This document shows positions 1-10,459 of a stretch of 64,000 bases of DNA, piece after piece (position 1 is the stretch's first letter; each line of letters starts with the position of its first letter). Location of the stretch: NCBI RefSeq assembly GCF_001423085.1, contig NZ_LMNU01000012.1, forward strand, positions 576,185 through 640,184. Direction: 5' to 3'. This DNA is from Methylobacterium sp. Leaf125. GTDB taxonomy: Bacteria > Pseudomonadota > Alphaproteobacteria > Rhizobiales > Beijerinckiaceae. A program made the translations under genes and the position numbers. The notes beneath the pieces were generated by a model. That model was not told where the DNA came from. It ran no database searches and worked only from the letters and a program-made list of their open reading frames with translations.

Positions 1-1576
1 CATTTGGTTTCATCACTAATCCATGGGGTTTCATGTCCCACAGATTCGCGAATAGAGAACTTCGAAACAAGGCGACGATTTCTCTTTTATCTATTATGGA
101 ATTAACGACGTCGCTATTCGCATCAAGGAAAGGCACGTCTTGAAATACGTTATCGGCGATCTGATCTTCGAACTCATTCGCCTGTCGATCTCTGTTCCGC
201 TTGTCCCTGTTACCCTTCGCCTTCCGCGCATTTCCGTCTGCGTATCTCTTCGGACGACCTGACTTACCAGCCTCAGGCTGGTCGTTGAGCCCGAGCGAAA
301 CGATAGACGATCCACCCATTACATCAGATAACCATTGTGCCTGACGCTTAGTCGGAACCACCCAATTTCGTTCAATCGACAGATCACCATCCCGCATCGA
401 AGTGCGGGACGCTGCCTGATAGATCGAGTGGCAGGCAAACCCAATAGACTGCATCTCTTTATCGATGCCGTATTGCCGACTAAGAAAATCCGATGCCTGA
501 GACGTGTAGTTCAATGCCGGTATGATGATCGCGTTATCAAACTGCCTATAACAGTTAAGCCCGTTTGAGCGGCCTTCAATGGTTTTGCCTCCGGGCGTCT
601 GAGACAGAACACTTGTGAACTTGACGTCATTGTTCTCAAGGCGAATGAAATCCTTACCGCTCACAGCTCCGATAGCGCGATGAACAAGAGAAGCGTAACT
701 ATCGGGATTTCTGTCTCTCAGAGATTTCGAGAAGTTACGTTCGTATCCGTAATGAATCGTGAGCTTGCTGTATCCCCGGTGAGACTGGAAGTTCAGCCTT
801 CCCATCAATTCCCTATCTTCAACCCACTCCACACCTTCCCGCTTCCAAACGTGAAAGTGCAAGCTCTCATCGAACCTCGCCGATAAAACCGTTACACTTC
901 CGAAACGCTGGACGGCCCGAGAGGTAAACACAGAGTAAGCATAAAGCTTCTTGCGCCTTCCACCCTTACTCAACAGCTTCCGGTATGCCGAGGTGATAGT
1001 GTAAGTGGTGTAATTATCGTTTAGGAGCCTACCAGCTATGCTTTTCAGTTCCGCGATAAGAAGGTCTTTATTACGATCTTCCGCAATACCACGCAGAAGA
1101 GACCTATCTGTAATTTCCAACGTCGAATAGAATGCTCCTGAGGAAATAGCCTTCAAACCATTCGTAACCACGCGATGGCTTTCATGAAGGTTCTTCTCTA
1201 CAGGTTGATAAACATCTAGGGCTTCATCGATGAACACATCCCATTCCGGCCATTGTTTCGAAGGGTCAAGGTTCTGAAACGTGGCGTGCGTGATACAAGC
1301 TATCCGGCCACCAATCGCACAACGGTTATCAAGAACCTGTTCCACGTCAACGCGAACTGGCCCAGAACTATCATTTGCCGAAAACTGTGAGTGATAAAGC
1401 TCAAAAGTAACGCATGGATGAATAGGTGCGGCCCTTGCTTTGTATTCCTCTAATGCCGCAATCGAAGGGCCGACAAGGAGGGTCTTTCTCCCTTCGGCAA
1501 GTCTTCGCGCCGCTTCTTCGATCATGACCTCCGTCTTTCCACTAGCGGTAGGTCCCTTAACGTATTTGCAGATCAT
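1..1576 (-). CDS. Helicase-like P-loop protein of an integrated element (partial, open at left edge)
   Basis: The minus strand stays open for 525 codons from the ATG at 1576 to the window edge, so the 3' end is missing. Adjacent TAA and TAG codons directly precede the ATG, which fixes the start. The N-terminus has a Walker A motif, GPTASGKT at residues 8-15. It is followed by a Walker B-like FIDEA at about residues 115-119, and near residue 400 by YQAASRTSMR, which resembles helicase motif VI. After about residue 440 it becomes rich in Lys, Arg and Asn. I infer a superfamily 2-type helicase or replication ATPase of a phage or integrative element. I do not recognise the family. Base composition is clearly AT-richer than the chromosome to the right. 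It lies downstream of the integrase on the same strand, with about 540 bp between them. Confidence 0.75.
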   Translation of the reverse strand, partial: MICKYVKGPTASGKTEVMIEEAARRLAEGRKTLLVGPSIAALEEYKARAAPIHPCVTFELYHSQFSANDSSGPVRVDVEQVLDNRCAIGGRIACITHATFQNLDPSKQWPEWDVFIDEALDVYQPVEKNLHESHRVVTNGLKAISSGAFYSTLEITDRSLLRGIAEDRNKDLLIAELKSIAGRLLNDNYTTYTITSAYRKLLSKGGRRKKLYAYSVFTSRAVQRFGSVTVLSARFDESLHFHVWKREGVEWVEDRELMGRLNFQSHRGYSKLTIHYGYERNFSKSLRDRNPDSYASLVHRAIGAVSGKDFIRLENNDVKFTSVLSQTPGGKTIEGRSNGLNCYRQFDNAIIIPALNYTSQASDFLSRQYGIDKEMQSIGFACHSIYQAASRTSMRDGDLSIERNWVVPTKRQAQWLSDVMGGSSIVSLGLNDQPEAGKSGRPKRYADGNARKAKGNRDKRNRDRQANEFEDQIADNVFQDVPFLDANSDVVNSIIDKREIVALFRSSLFANLWDMKPHGLVMKPN

Positions 1577-2114
1577 CTATTAGTTGACTCTAAATCTTGG
1601 CGTGCTTCCTCGTTCTAGGAGTTTTGGCATCGCATTTGGTCATAGCGATGCTCCCACAAACTACTAATGTAGTCGCGTCAGAATGTCTGATTATGTGGAG
1701 GCATCAACGAATAGGCAGGGATAGACACCCAATGCCCCGGCGCACGTCACACTTGATGACCGCCATTCCAAGCCTTCTACAGTCTTAGCGGTAAGATGTC
1801 AAGATAATTGCGCATGTCCAACGACGACGTGGGTAACGTTACCACTTTCGTCACCGGACATGCTTCCGTATGACAGACAAAGCCAATCATGTAGCCCTTG
1901 CACAAGCTCGCGGCGCCCTGACGATTTGCTCTACCGCTGGGTGATAATGCCGGTTCCGTCCTTCATCAGCAATCTGATGTGACCGCGGGACTTAACACTG
2001 CCATTCCCCGATGCGTAGGAAACCTTTTACAAGACAAGTCGGATAGCGGCTGGCATCCCTTACGGCGTCACCGTGGACGCCGTCAGAGAACCGTTACGCG
2101 GTTGTGCCCGATCC
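1577..2114. other. Intergenic region of the integrated element
   Basis: This 538-bp stretch lies between the helicase start and the integrase stop. I find no convincing gene in either strand; the one open frame of about 60 codons (1597-1788, plus) has no ribosome binding site and no recognisable sequence. The notable content is a 50-bp interrupted palindrome at 1813-1862, listed separately. The helicase promoter must lie here. Confidence 0.5.
1813..1862. repeat. 50-bp interrupted palindrome
   Basis: The outer arms CATGTCC (1813-1819) and GGACATG (1856-1862) share an exact centre, at 1837.5, with the perfect 12-bp palindrome GGTAACGTTACC (1832-1843). The arms between them pair partly: GACGA at 1822-1826 faces TCGTC at 1849-1853. 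This symmetry suits an operator for a dimeric or tetrameric regulator, or an origin or processing site of the element. No U-run follows, so it is not a simple terminator. Confidence 0.6.
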
Positions 2115-3143
2115 TCAACACGATAACGGTTTTGCGGCTTCTTCGGCAATCCGAGCGAGCTTCCTGCCAATGTCCTCGGGCCGGATGTGCGTGTATCTCA
2201 TAAGCATCTTAGTGTCCCGATGCCCACTGATTACAGCAACTTCCGGTATCGTTAGACCCATCTCGAAGAATCTACTTATCGCTTCATGTCTCAGATCATG
2301 ATACCTAAAGTCCGGCAGAGGTGCCCTCATCATCACCCGGCGCCAAGCCATCTTCACGGCATCTTCAGTGGTTGGGAACACGGAGGCGTCACCTGGGGCA
2401 TCATCTAGCCGCTGTCCGTCGAGAAGCTCGGCAGCACGTTTCGTTAAGGGAATTGTCCGTGCGTGCCCGTTTTTGGCTCTGGGAATGTGTAGGGTCCGCT
2501 TCAGTGTGTCCACATCGCACCATCGGAGTCTCAAGACCTCTCCGCGCCTCATTGCCGTCTCGATAGCGAACTCGATCATTGAAAGGATGCAGGGGTTTCG
2601 GGACCGCCTACAGGCTTCCCTAAGCGTCTCCCACTCCCCGGACTCCAAGCGCCTTGTGCGACCGTCAGAGACCCTCGGCTTCTCCACCAGCGCAAAGGGA
2701 TTCTCGGTGATCGGCAAGCCCCAAACGTTCCTGGCTACCTTGAAGGCGTGCTGATAGAGGCGAAGCTCACGGCACACAGTCGAGGGCTTCACGAACGACA
2801 AGCGTAGGTCTCTGTGATGGGCCACCTTTGCCACTGTGAGTGCACTGAGTGGCACCTTGGCTATCGCGTGCCTTAAGAGCACTCGAATCGCCATGCCTTC
2901 CCTGACGGCTCCGCGCTTCTTTGGTGTGACCTCATCACGATAGCGGGTCAGAAGGTCGCCAACAGTAGTGGTGTCGAGAACTTTCAATGCGACTGGAAGC
3001 CCTCGACGGTTCGCTTCCGCTTCAATCGTCCGCGCCCATATTTGCCCATCGGCCTTTGTCAGGAAAGTTCGAGAGACCGGAGCCGAACCACGCAGTCTGA
3101 CTTGGACCTGCCACTTACCGTCTCGCTTTCTAAACGATGCCAT
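2115..3143 (-). CDS. Tyrosine recombinase/integrase
   Basis: A site-specific recombinase of the phage integrase family, 342 residues from the ATG at 3143, where the protein begins MASFRKRDGKWQVQVR as typical integrases do. The open frame runs 52 codons further upstream, but that extension enters the lpd remnant and is not integrase-like. The C-terminal catalytic domain shows the box I Arg in TAMRRGEVLRLRW, the HxLR motif in YHDLRHEAI, and the late His with the nucleophilic Tyr in GHRDTKMLMRYTH. The N-terminal half is a SAM-like core-binding domain. The gene points into the element and begins 135 bp from the lpd fragment at the element boundary, the usual arrangement for an integrase beside its attachment site. 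Confidence 0.93.
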   Translation of the reverse strand: MASFRKRDGKWQVQVRLRGSAPVSRTFLTKADGQIWARTIEAEANRRGLPVALKVLDTTTVGDLLTRYRDEVTPKKRGAVREGMAIRVLLRHAIAKVPLSALTVAKVAHHRDLRLSFVKPSTVCRELRLYQHAFKVARNVWGLPITENPFALVEKPRVSDGRTRRLESGEWETLREACRRSRNPCILSMIEFAIETAMRRGEVLRLRWCDVDTLKRTLHIPRAKNGHARTIPLTKRAAELLDGQRLDDAPGDASVFPTTEDAVKMAWRRVMMRAPLPDFRYHDLRHEAISRFFEMGLTIPEVAVISGHRDTKMLMRYTHIRPEDIGRKLARIAEEAAKPLSC

Positions 3144-3277
3144 TCCGAGTCTCGCTGTGACCAGATTGTGACCGGCCCGATCAGCGATGGTTTCCTGAGG
3201 GTAAGATCGAAGCGTTCCTAGAATGCTAACCCTCTGAACTGATGATAGAATCACCCGTCGCGAGATACCTTCAGTAA

Positions 3278-3358
3278 ACGGTCTTCCCGCACCCGACACT
3301 CAGCGAGATGATGCACGAGAGCGTGCTGGATGCGTATGGGAAGGTGATCCACACCTGA
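3278..3358 (+). pseudogene. lpd: 3' end of dihydrolipoamide dehydrogenase gene at element junction (attachment site)
   Basis: The last 26 codons of an lpd-type gene read in frame to the TGA at 3356-3358, with a TAA immediately upstream in the same frame. The peptide contains FPHPTLSE, the catalytic His-Pro-Thr...Glu motif of the flavoprotein dimerisation domain, and ends GKVIHT. In alphaproteobacteria lpd commonly sits upstream of lipA, which follows here 550 bp away on the same strand. I infer that the element inserted in the 3' end of lpd. The rest of lpd, with its end restored by element DNA, should lie left of the window. The crossover core must be within or next to this 81-bp segment. 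Confidence 0.75.
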
Positions 3359-3495
3359 TCCGGCGCCGCAGCCCCAGCGGCAAGGCGGCGATGTCGCTCA
3401 CAGCCGAACGCCCGGCTTGAAAGCCGCTTGCCGGACTGGCACCTGAGCGCCCGTCGACGGGAACGGTTGGCGTGGCGCGGGGAGGAGGACCTACG

Positions 3496-3780
3496 ATGGA
3501 CGGACACGTGTACGGCGCCCTGGGTCAGCCCGGCGTCGGGTTCTTCATGGCGATCGTCATCGGGGCGCTGGCGGGATGGCTCGCCGAGCGGTTCACCGCG
3601 GCGAATATGGGTCTCATCGCCAATATCGTGATGGGCATTCTCGGGGGCCTGCTGGGCAACTACCTCGCCCACAAGTTCCACATTCCGATCTTCGGGTTCT
3701 GGCGCAACCTGATCTCGGCGACGCTCGGCGCCATCCTCATCATCACGATCTACCGGGCGGTGGCCCGACGCCGGTATTGA
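3496..3780 (+). CDS. GlsB/YeaQ/YmgE family stress-response membrane protein
   Basis: A 94-residue inner-membrane protein of the transglycosylase-associated family (PF04226). The ATG at 3496 is preceded by a strong GGGGAGGAGG ribosome binding site; an upstream in-frame start at 3472 would swallow that site. Three hydrophobic segments are visible, starting with [16 protein letters not shown], then a glycine-rich [20 protein letters not shown] typical of the family, then a C-terminal helix ending in RRRY. Members are often stress-induced, but the biochemical role is unknown. I see no sigma-EcfG promoter in front of it. Confidence 0.85.
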   Translation: MDGHVYGALGQPGVGFFMAIVIGALAGWLAERFTAANMGLIANIVMGILGGLLGNYLAHKFHIPIFGFWRNLISATLGAILIITIYRAVARRRY

Positions 3781-3910
3781 GCCGGCGGCGCTGCTGACGA
3801 ACGACGGCCCCTGTCGCGCCGTTCCGCCGCGGCGGGTTTGCGGTCGGAGGCGTCACACCTTAAGTCCAGGGCACGCGCCGGCGTCTCGCGGGCGAATCCC
3901 GTGGATTGTC

Positions 3911-4873
3911 ATGGCCGTCGTCCTCGACCTCCTTCGCAACGATCAGCGCCCGCGCCATCCCGAGAAGGCGCACCGGCCCGACAAGCCGATCCAGCGCAAG
4001 CCGGACTGGATCCGCGTGAAGGCACCCGGTTCCAAGGGCTGGGAGGACACCCGCAAGATCGTCCACGAGCACGGCCTCGTCACGGTCTGCGAGGAAGCCG
4101 GCTGCCCGAACATCGGTGAGTGCTGGGAGAAGAAGCACGCCACCTTCATGATCATGGGCGACACCTGCACGCGGGCCTGTGCCTTCTGTAACGTGCGCAC
4201 CGGCCTGCCGGAGGGCCTCGACGCGGGCGAACCCGACAAGGTCGCGGATTCCGTCGCCAAGCTCGGCCTCCACCACGTCGTCATCACCTCGGTCGACCGC
4301 GACGATCTCGCAGACGGCGGCGCCGAGCACTTCGCTCGCACCATCCGGGCGATCCGCGCGCGCAGCCCCGCCACCACCATCGAGGTGCTGACCCCGGACT
4401 TCCTGCGGAAAGCCGGGGCCCTCGAGGTCGTGGTCGCGGCCCGGCCCGACGTGTTCAACCACAACATGGAAACCGTGCCGGGCAACTACCTCACGGTCCG
4501 CCCCGGCGCACGCTACTTCCACTCGGTGCGCCTGCTGCAGCGGGTGAAGGAGCTCGACCCGACCATCTTCACCAAATCCGGCATCATGGTCGGCCTCGGC
4601 GAGGAGCGGAACGAAGTGGTCCAGCTCATGGACGACCTGCGCTCGGCCGATGTCGACTTCCTCACCATCGGCCAGTACCTCCAGCCCACCAAGAAGCACC
4701 ACGAGGTGGTGCGCTTCGTGCCGCCGGACGAATTCAAGGGCCTGGAGACTACCGCCTACACCAAGGGCTTCCTCCTCGTCTCGGCGACGCCCCTGACCCG
4801 CTCCTCCCATCACGCCGGAGAGGATTTCGCAAAGCTGAAGGCGGCCCGTCTCGCCCGCATCGCCAACGCCTAG
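3911..4873 (+). CDS. lipA: Lipoyl synthase
   Basis: A radical SAM enzyme that inserts two sulfurs into protein-bound octanoyl groups to make lipoyl cofactors of 2-oxo acid dehydrogenases and the glycine cleavage system. It has 320 residues, the normal length. The auxiliary cluster cysteines are C60, C65 and C71 ([12 protein letters not shown]) and the radical SAM CX3CX2C is C86, C90 and C93 (CTRACAFC). The C-terminal RSSHHAGE motif carries the conserved serine that ligates the auxiliary cluster. It lies downstream of the lpd remnant, which fits the common pdh-lpd-lipA order, and is followed after 7 bp by a COQ10-like gene, so the two are probably co-transcribed. Confidence 0.97.
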   Translation: MAVVLDLLRNDQRPRHPEKAHRPDKPIQRKPDWIRVKAPGSKGWEDTRKIVHEHGLVTVCEEAGCPNIGECWEKKHATFMIMGDTCTRACAFCNVRTGLPEGLDAGEPDKVADSVAKLGLHHVVITSVDRDDLADGGAEHFARTIRAIRARSPATTIEVLTPDFLRKAGALEVVVAARPDVFNHNMETVPGNYLTVRPGARYFHSVRLLQRVKELDPTIFTKSGIMVGLGEERNEVVQLMDDLRSADVDFLTIGQYLQPTKKHHEVVRFVPPDEFKGLETTAYTKGFLLVSATPLTRSSHHAGEDFAKLKAARLARIANA

Positions 4874-4880
4874 AGTCTCG

Positions 4881-5336
4881 ATGCCCTCATTCCGGATCAA
4901 CCGCGCGGTGCGGCACTCACCGCGTCAGATGTACGACCTCGTGGCCGACGTGGAGCGCTATCCGGACTTCCTGCCCCTCTGCGAATCCCTGCGCGTCCTC
5001 CGGCGTCAGCCGGGAGCGGACGGCACGGAGGTGCTCGTGGCCGAGATGGGGGTCGGCTACAAGGCAATCCGTGAGCGCTTCACCACGCGCGTCACCCTGG
5101 ATCCCGAGAACCGGCGCATCGTCGCCGAATACATCGACGGCCCGTTCCGCCACCTCGAGAATCGCTGGGTCTTTAAGGAGGCCGAGGGCGGTGGCTGCAC
5201 GGTCGACTTCTTCATCACCTACGAGTTCAAGAGCCGGACGCTCGGGATGCTCATGGGCACGATGTTCGACCGCGCCTTCCGCAAGTTCACCGACGCCTTC
5301 GAGGCACGGGCGAACCGGGTCTACGGCGCGGCCTGA
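4881..5336 (+). CDS. COQ10/RatA-type START-like lipid-binding protein
   Basis: A 151-residue polyketide cyclase/START-like protein beginning MPSFRINRAVRHSPRQMYDLVADVERYPDFLPLC, the classic start of the COQ10/RatA family. The mitochondrial homologue binds ubiquinone and helps deliver it to the respiratory chain; the E. coli homologue is called RatA. The ligand-binding fold covers the whole chain and there are no membrane segments. The start is 7 bp after lipA, a linkage that is common in alphaproteobacteria. A quinone-handling role is the more likely one here, by analogy. Confidence 0.9.
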   Translation: MPSFRINRAVRHSPRQMYDLVADVERYPDFLPLCESLRVLRRQPGADGTEVLVAEMGVGYKAIRERFTTRVTLDPENRRIVAEYIDGPFRHLENRWVFKEAEGGGCTVDFFITYEFKSRTLGMLMGTMFDRAFRKFTDAFEARANRVYGAA

Positions 5337-5355
5337 TCCGCGCCGAGATCCACGA

Positions 5356-7143
5356 TCACGCCGCCACCACACCACCGGCCTGACGCTCGAACAAGGCACG
5401 ATAGCGTCCCTCCGGGCGAACCCGCAGATCGTCGTGGGTGCCGTCCTCGACGATGCGGCCGCCGTCGAAGACGAGGATGCGGTCGAGAGACCGCACGGTG
5501 GAGAGCCGGTGCGCGATCACGATGGCCGTGCGCCCGCGCATCAGCCGCTCCATCGCCTCTTGGATCAGCGCCTCCGATTCCGAGTCGAGGCTGGACGTGG
5601 CCTCGTCGAGGATGAGGATCGGCGCGTCGGCCAGGAAGGCGCGGGCCAGCGCCACGCGCTGGCGTTCGCCGCCCGAGAGCTTGACGCCGCGCTCGCCCAC
5701 CAGGGTAGCGTAGCCCTGGGGCAAGCGGGCGATGAAGTCGTGCGCATTGGCGAGGCGCGCCGCGCGGGCGATCTCATCCGCGGAGGCCCCGGGTCGCGCA
5801 TAGGCGATGTTCTCCGCCTGGGACCGGTGGAACAGGACCGGCTCCTGCGGCACGATGGCGATGTGCGCACGCAGGGACGCCTGCGTCACACCGGCAACGT
5901 CCTGCCCGTCGATGCAGACGCGGCCGCCGGTGACATCGTAGAGGCGCTGCACCAGCTTGACGAAGGTCGTCTTCCCGGAGCCCGAGCGGCCGACGAGGCC
6001 GACCAGCTGCCCGGCGGGGATCTGCACGGAGAGGTCGCGGTACAGCGGCGCCGCGTGCCCCGCATAGTGGAAGGTGACGCGGTCGAAGCGCAGGTCGCCG
6101 CTCTGTGCGACCAGCGCCGCGGCATCTGGCCGGTCCGCCACGCCGTAGGGTTCGACCTCGAGGGCGACGAGTTCCTCCATCTCGTTCACGCCCCGCTGCA
6201 CCCGGTTGATGTGACCGCCGATGTCCCGCAGGTAGCCGTGCACCACGAAGTAGGTGGTCAGCACGTAGGCCACGTCGCCGGGGGTCGCCGCCCCCGTCCA
6301 CCACAGCCACAGGGCCGTGCCGACGATCGCCGTGCGCAGCAGGAGCAGCAGCGCGAACTGCGCCGTGATGCTCCAGGTGATCCGCATCCAGGTGCGGTGC
6401 GTCCGTCGGTTCCACTTGCCGAGGAGCCGCGCGAGACGTGCATCCTCGCGGGCCTCGGCACCGAAGGCTTTCACCACCGCGTTGGCCCCGACGGCATCGC
6501 TCAGGGCGCCGCCGAGCCGGGAATCCCACACGTTCGAGAGCTGGGCCGCCGGCGCGATGATCCGCGTGGCCAGGGTCACGACGATACCGAGATAGACCAG
6601 CGAGCCGAGGCCGATCACCAGCCCCATCACGGGCCATTGCAAGCCGAGGAGCAGCATGGTGCCGACGAGCACCACGAAAGCCGGCAGCAGTTCCAGCAAC
6701 AGCGTGTCGTTCAGCCCCTCGAGGGCCCACATCCCCCGAGAGACTTTGCGCACGGTGGAGCCCGAGAAGCTGTTGGCGTGCCAGTCGGTGGAGAGGCGCT
6801 GGACCCGGTGGAAACCGGCCTGCGCCACGGCCTGCATGGTCGAGAGGGTCAGCGGCACCACCAGTGACCAGGCCACGTGGCGTAGCCCCAGGGTGACGAG
6901 CCCCAGGCCACCCATCGCCGCGAAAGCGACGAAGGCTTCCCAGCGGGCCGCCGCGCGGTCGACGGCCGAGAGCGCATCGACCAGCCGGCCGGCGAACAGG
7001 GGCAGGAACACGTCGGCCAGAGTCGAGCCGACGATCGCCGCGTGGACGCCGCCGAGGAGGGGGAGTCGGCTGCGCCATTGGCGGACGAGGAACGCGAGGA
7101 CGGCCCGATAGGCCTCCGCGCCTTTCAGGCGGTCGAGGATCAT
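5356..7143 (-). CDS. ABC transporter, fused permease/ATP-binding (exporter type)
   Basis: A half-transporter of about 595 residues with an N-terminal six-helix exporter domain (about residues 20-310) and a C-terminal nucleotide-binding domain. The ATPase motifs are complete: Walker [10 protein letters not shown], signature [14 protein letters not shown], Walker [13 protein letters not shown], and the switch His in IAHRLSTV. Such proteins work as homodimers or heterodimers and export lipids, drugs or peptides; the substrate cannot be told from sequence. The start at the ATG 7143 is preferred over an in-frame GTG four codons earlier; neither has a clear ribosome binding site. It converges on the COQ10-like gene. 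Confidence 0.92.
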   Translation of the reverse strand: MILDRLKGAEAYRAVLAFLVRQWRSRLPLLGGVHAAIVGSTLADVFLPLFAGRLVDALSAVDRAAARWEAFVAFAAMGGLGLVTLGLRHVAWSLVVPLTLSTMQAVAQAGFHRVQRLSTDWHANSFSGSTVRKVSRGMWALEGLNDTLLLELLPAFVVLVGTMLLLGLQWPVMGLVIGLGSLVYLGIVVTLATRIIAPAAQLSNVWDSRLGGALSDAVGANAVVKAFGAEAREDARLARLLGKWNRRTHRTWMRITWSITAQFALLLLLRTAIVGTALWLWWTGAATPGDVAYVLTTYFVVHGYLRDIGGHINRVQRGVNEMEELVALEVEPYGVADRPDAAALVAQSGDLRFDRVTFHYAGHAAPLYRDLSVQIPAGQLVGLVGRSGSGKTTFVKLVQRLYDVTGGRVCIDGQDVAGVTQASLRAHIAIVPQEPVLFHRSQAENIAYARPGASADEIARAARLANAHDFIARLPQGYATLVGERGVKLSGGERQRVALARAFLADAPILILDEATSSLDSESEALIQEAMERLMRGRTAIVIAHRLSTVRSLDRILVFDGGRIVEDGTHDDLRVRPEGRYRALFERQAGGVVAA

Positions 7144-7404
7144 GGACGCGATCACGGCGCGGAACGTGCGCCGACTCCGTGGACGGCACGGGCGCGACAG
7201 CGACCGGCCGGAGAAGGAAGAGGACGAGACGGGGACGCGATGGCGCGCTCAGGCGCGCGGCGACGTCAGACCGGCAGGCGCACGCGGCGCGGGCGGGCCG
7301 GGGCGGCGAACGATACCGAGATCATGCAGCCTCCCCATGGGTTCACGGTCGAACGCGGCGCGAATGCCCCGCGAGCCGTACCCTCTCAGGCGAGCGTGTC
7401 GGTT

Positions 7405-7908
7405 TCAAGACGTCGGTGCGAGGGCCAATTCGAGGAGGCCCATCGCATCACCCACCGCCTGACGGCGGATCTCGATGCGGCCGAGATCGCCGTAGCGCCG
7501 CTCCAGGTGGCGCACGGCGCCGCCCGCGGCCGCGAGGCCGAAATGCACGAGGCCGACCGGTTTGTCGGCGCTGCCGCCACCGGGTCCGGCGATGCCGGTG
7601 ATCGCGACGGCGACGCTGGTGCGGGCCTGCGCGAGGGCGCCCTCGGCCATGGCCCGGGCCACCGGCGCGCTCACTGCGCCGTGGGCGGCGATGAGGTCGG
7701 CCGGTACGCCGATGCTCTCGGACTTCGCCGCGTTCGAGTAGGTGACGAAGCCGCGCTCCAGCACGGCCGAGGAGCCCGGGATCGCGGTCAGCAGCCCGGC
7801 GACGAGGCCGCCGGTGCAGGATTCGGCCGTGGCGACCGTCAGCCCCGCCGCTGCGTAGGCGGCGACGAGCGCCTCCGCCCGGGCCAGCAGGGCGGGATCG
7901 TCGATCAC
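7405..7908 (-). CDS. cinA: CinA-family C-terminal amidase (nicotinamide-nucleotide amidohydrolase type)
   Basis: A 167-residue stand-alone CinA C-terminal domain (PncC type), which deamidates NMN to nicotinic acid mononucleotide. The start is a GTG at 7908 that overlaps the ispDF stop by 4 bp (GTGA), so translation is probably coupled. The catalytic serine motif TAESCTGG is at residues 27-34, and TGIAGPGGG follows near residue 104. The N-terminal COG1058 domain found in full-length CinA is absent, as is usual in alphaproteobacteria that carry this gene next to ispDF. Confidence 0.92.
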   Translation of the reverse strand: MIDDPALLARAEALVAAYAAAGLTVATAESCTGGLVAGLLTAIPGSSAVLERGFVTYSNAAKSESIGVPADLIAAHGAVSAPVARAMAEGALAQARTSVAVAITGIAGPGGGSADKPVGLVHFGLAAAGGAVRHLERRYGDLGRIEIRRQAVGDAMGLLELALAPTS

Positions 7909-9200
7909 GAGCGGCGCTCGGCCGTCTCGTCGGCGGCGTCGAGTTCGGCCGTCACCTCGGGCAGCCGCACGGTGGCGGCGGCCTGCGCGGCGAGGCCCTC
8001 GGCGCGCCCGACGAAGCCGAGCTTCTCGGTGGTGGTCGCCTTGATCGAGACGGAACTCAGCGGCACGCCCGCGATCTCGGCGATGCGGGCGCGGATGGCC
8101 TCGCGATGGGCGCCGATGCGGGGGGCCTCGGCCAGGACGGTGATATCCAGGTGGTCGATCTTTCCGCCGCGCGCCCGCACCAGGTCCACCGCATGGGCGA
8201 GGAAGCGGTCGGACGCGGCGCCGCGCCACTGCTCGTCGCTCGGCGGGAAGTGGGTGCCGATGTCGCCGTCGGCAATCGCGCCCAGGAGCGCATCGGTGAG
8301 GGCGTGGAGGGCGACGTCGCCGTCCGAGTGCGCGAGGACGCCACGGTCGGCGGGGATCTTCACGCCGCCGAGCCAGACATGGTCGCCGTCCGTGAAGGCG
8401 TGGACATCGAAGCCGGTGCCGAGGCGGGTGACGTAGGTAGTCATGGGATGAGCCTCGCTCTGGGCGGTTGGGTATTGGCCGGAGAAGCCGCGATCGGCCT
8501 CGATCAGGTCGGCCGGCTGGGTGATCTTGCGATTGCGCGGGTCGCCCTCGAAGACGACGACGGCCAGGCCGGCCCACTCGGCGAGGGCTCCGTCGTCGGT
8601 GAAGGCGTGCAGGTCGGCCTCGGCCGCGCGGCGATGGGCGTCGCGCAGGGGCCCGTAGGCGAAGGATTGGGGCGTCTGCACGGCGCGCAGACCCTCGCGC
8701 TGCGGCGTCTCGCGGACCCGACCCGTGCCGTCGCCGAGGTCCTCCACCACCTTGATCGTGTCGGTCACCGCAATGCCCGGAACGGCGGCGCGGTGGTCAC
8801 GCCCCGCCTTGAGGGCGCGCTCGATCAGGGCCACATCCACGTGCGGACGGGCGGCGTCGTGGACGAGAACGAGGTCCGGTGCGTCGGCGCCGTCCAGGGC
8901 CTCGAGTCCGGCACGGACCGATTGCTGGCGGGTCGCGCCGCCGGGCACGGGCTCCGCAAGCTTGCCCCGGGTGGCGGCGTCGAGGTCGTCGAGGCAGGCC
9001 CGGTAGAAGTCGGCGGCGTCCGGCGCGATCACGGGCTGGATGCGGGCGATGCCCGGATGGGCCGCAAGGGCCGCCAATGTCCGGGTCAACACGGCCTGAC
9101 CGCCGACGCGGCGGTACTGCTTCGGGGTGTCGCCCCCGATGCGGATGCCGCGACCGGCGGCGACGACCACCGCTGCCGCATTCCACGCGGTGCCGGACAT
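7905..9200 (-). CDS. ispDF: Bifunctional IspD/IspF, MEP-pathway isoprenoid synthesis
   Basis: A 431-residue fusion of 2-C-methyl-D-erythritol 4-phosphate cytidylyltransferase (IspD, about residues 1-230) and 2-C-methyl-D-erythritol 2,4-cyclodiphosphate synthase (IspF, about 255-415). IspD shows the nucleotide-binding VVVAAGRGIRIGGDTPKQY and VHDAARP. IspF shows the metal-binding GTGFDVHAF, HSDGDVALHALTDALLGA and the family motif KATTTEKLGFVGR. The fusion is characteristic of many alphaproteobacteria. The two steps are not consecutive in the pathway; IspE acts between them and is not in this window. The gene is divergent from dusB, with a 182-bp shared promoter region. Confidence 0.97.
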   Translation of the reverse strand: MSGTAWNAAAVVVAAGRGIRIGGDTPKQYRRVGGQAVLTRTLAALAAHPGIARIQPVIAPDAADFYRACLDDLDAATRGKLAEPVPGGATRQQSVRAGLEALDGADAPDLVLVHDAARPHVDVALIERALKAGRDHRAAVPGIAVTDTIKVVEDLGDGTGRVRETPQREGLRAVQTPQSFAYGPLRDAHRRAAEADLHAFTDDGALAEWAGLAVVVFEGDPRNRKITQPADLIEADRGFSGQYPTAQSEAHPMTTYVTRLGTGFDVHAFTDGDHVWLGGVKIPADRGVLAHSDGDVALHALTDALLGAIADGDIGTHFPPSDEQWRGAASDRFLAHAVDLVRARGGKIDHLDITVLAEAPRIGAHREAIRARIAEIAGVPLSSVSIKATTTEKLGFVGRAEGLAAQAAATVRLPEVTAELDAADETAERRS

Positions 9201-9382
9201 GCGTATGCTCCCGCGCTTCGGGGGTGTGAGATTCCGCGCATCCGCCGGTCACCGCGCGTCCGCGATGCGAAGGCCTTGGCGACCCACCGATGGGCGGTTT
9301 GTCGTTTAAGCGCGGGAGAAGCTGAAATCAAATCCGTCGAATCGCTTGCGCCTCGGGCGGTTTTGTCTATTTGTTGAGCACA

Positions 9383-10455
<1,073 letters not shown>

Positions 10456-10459
<4 letters not shown>

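Noticed and set aside
1597..1788. 63-codon plus-strand frame in the element's intergenic region
   Set aside because: No ribosome binding site, no recognisable sequence, and it lies against the direction of both element genes.
3464..3495. GGAAC sequence upstream of the GlsB-like gene
   Set aside because: No CGTT-like -10 element at 16 or 17 bases; not an EcfG promoter.
3860..4900. Long minus-strand frame opposite lipA
   Set aside because: Translation has no recognisable motifs and overlaps a complete lipoyl synthase; typical GC-driven shadow.
5071..6867. Open frame of nearly 600 codons on the plus strand opposite the ABC transporter
   Set aside because: High-GC antisense frame with low-complexity Arg/Ala/Gly-rich translation and no domain; the minus-strand ABC transporter has all expected motifs.
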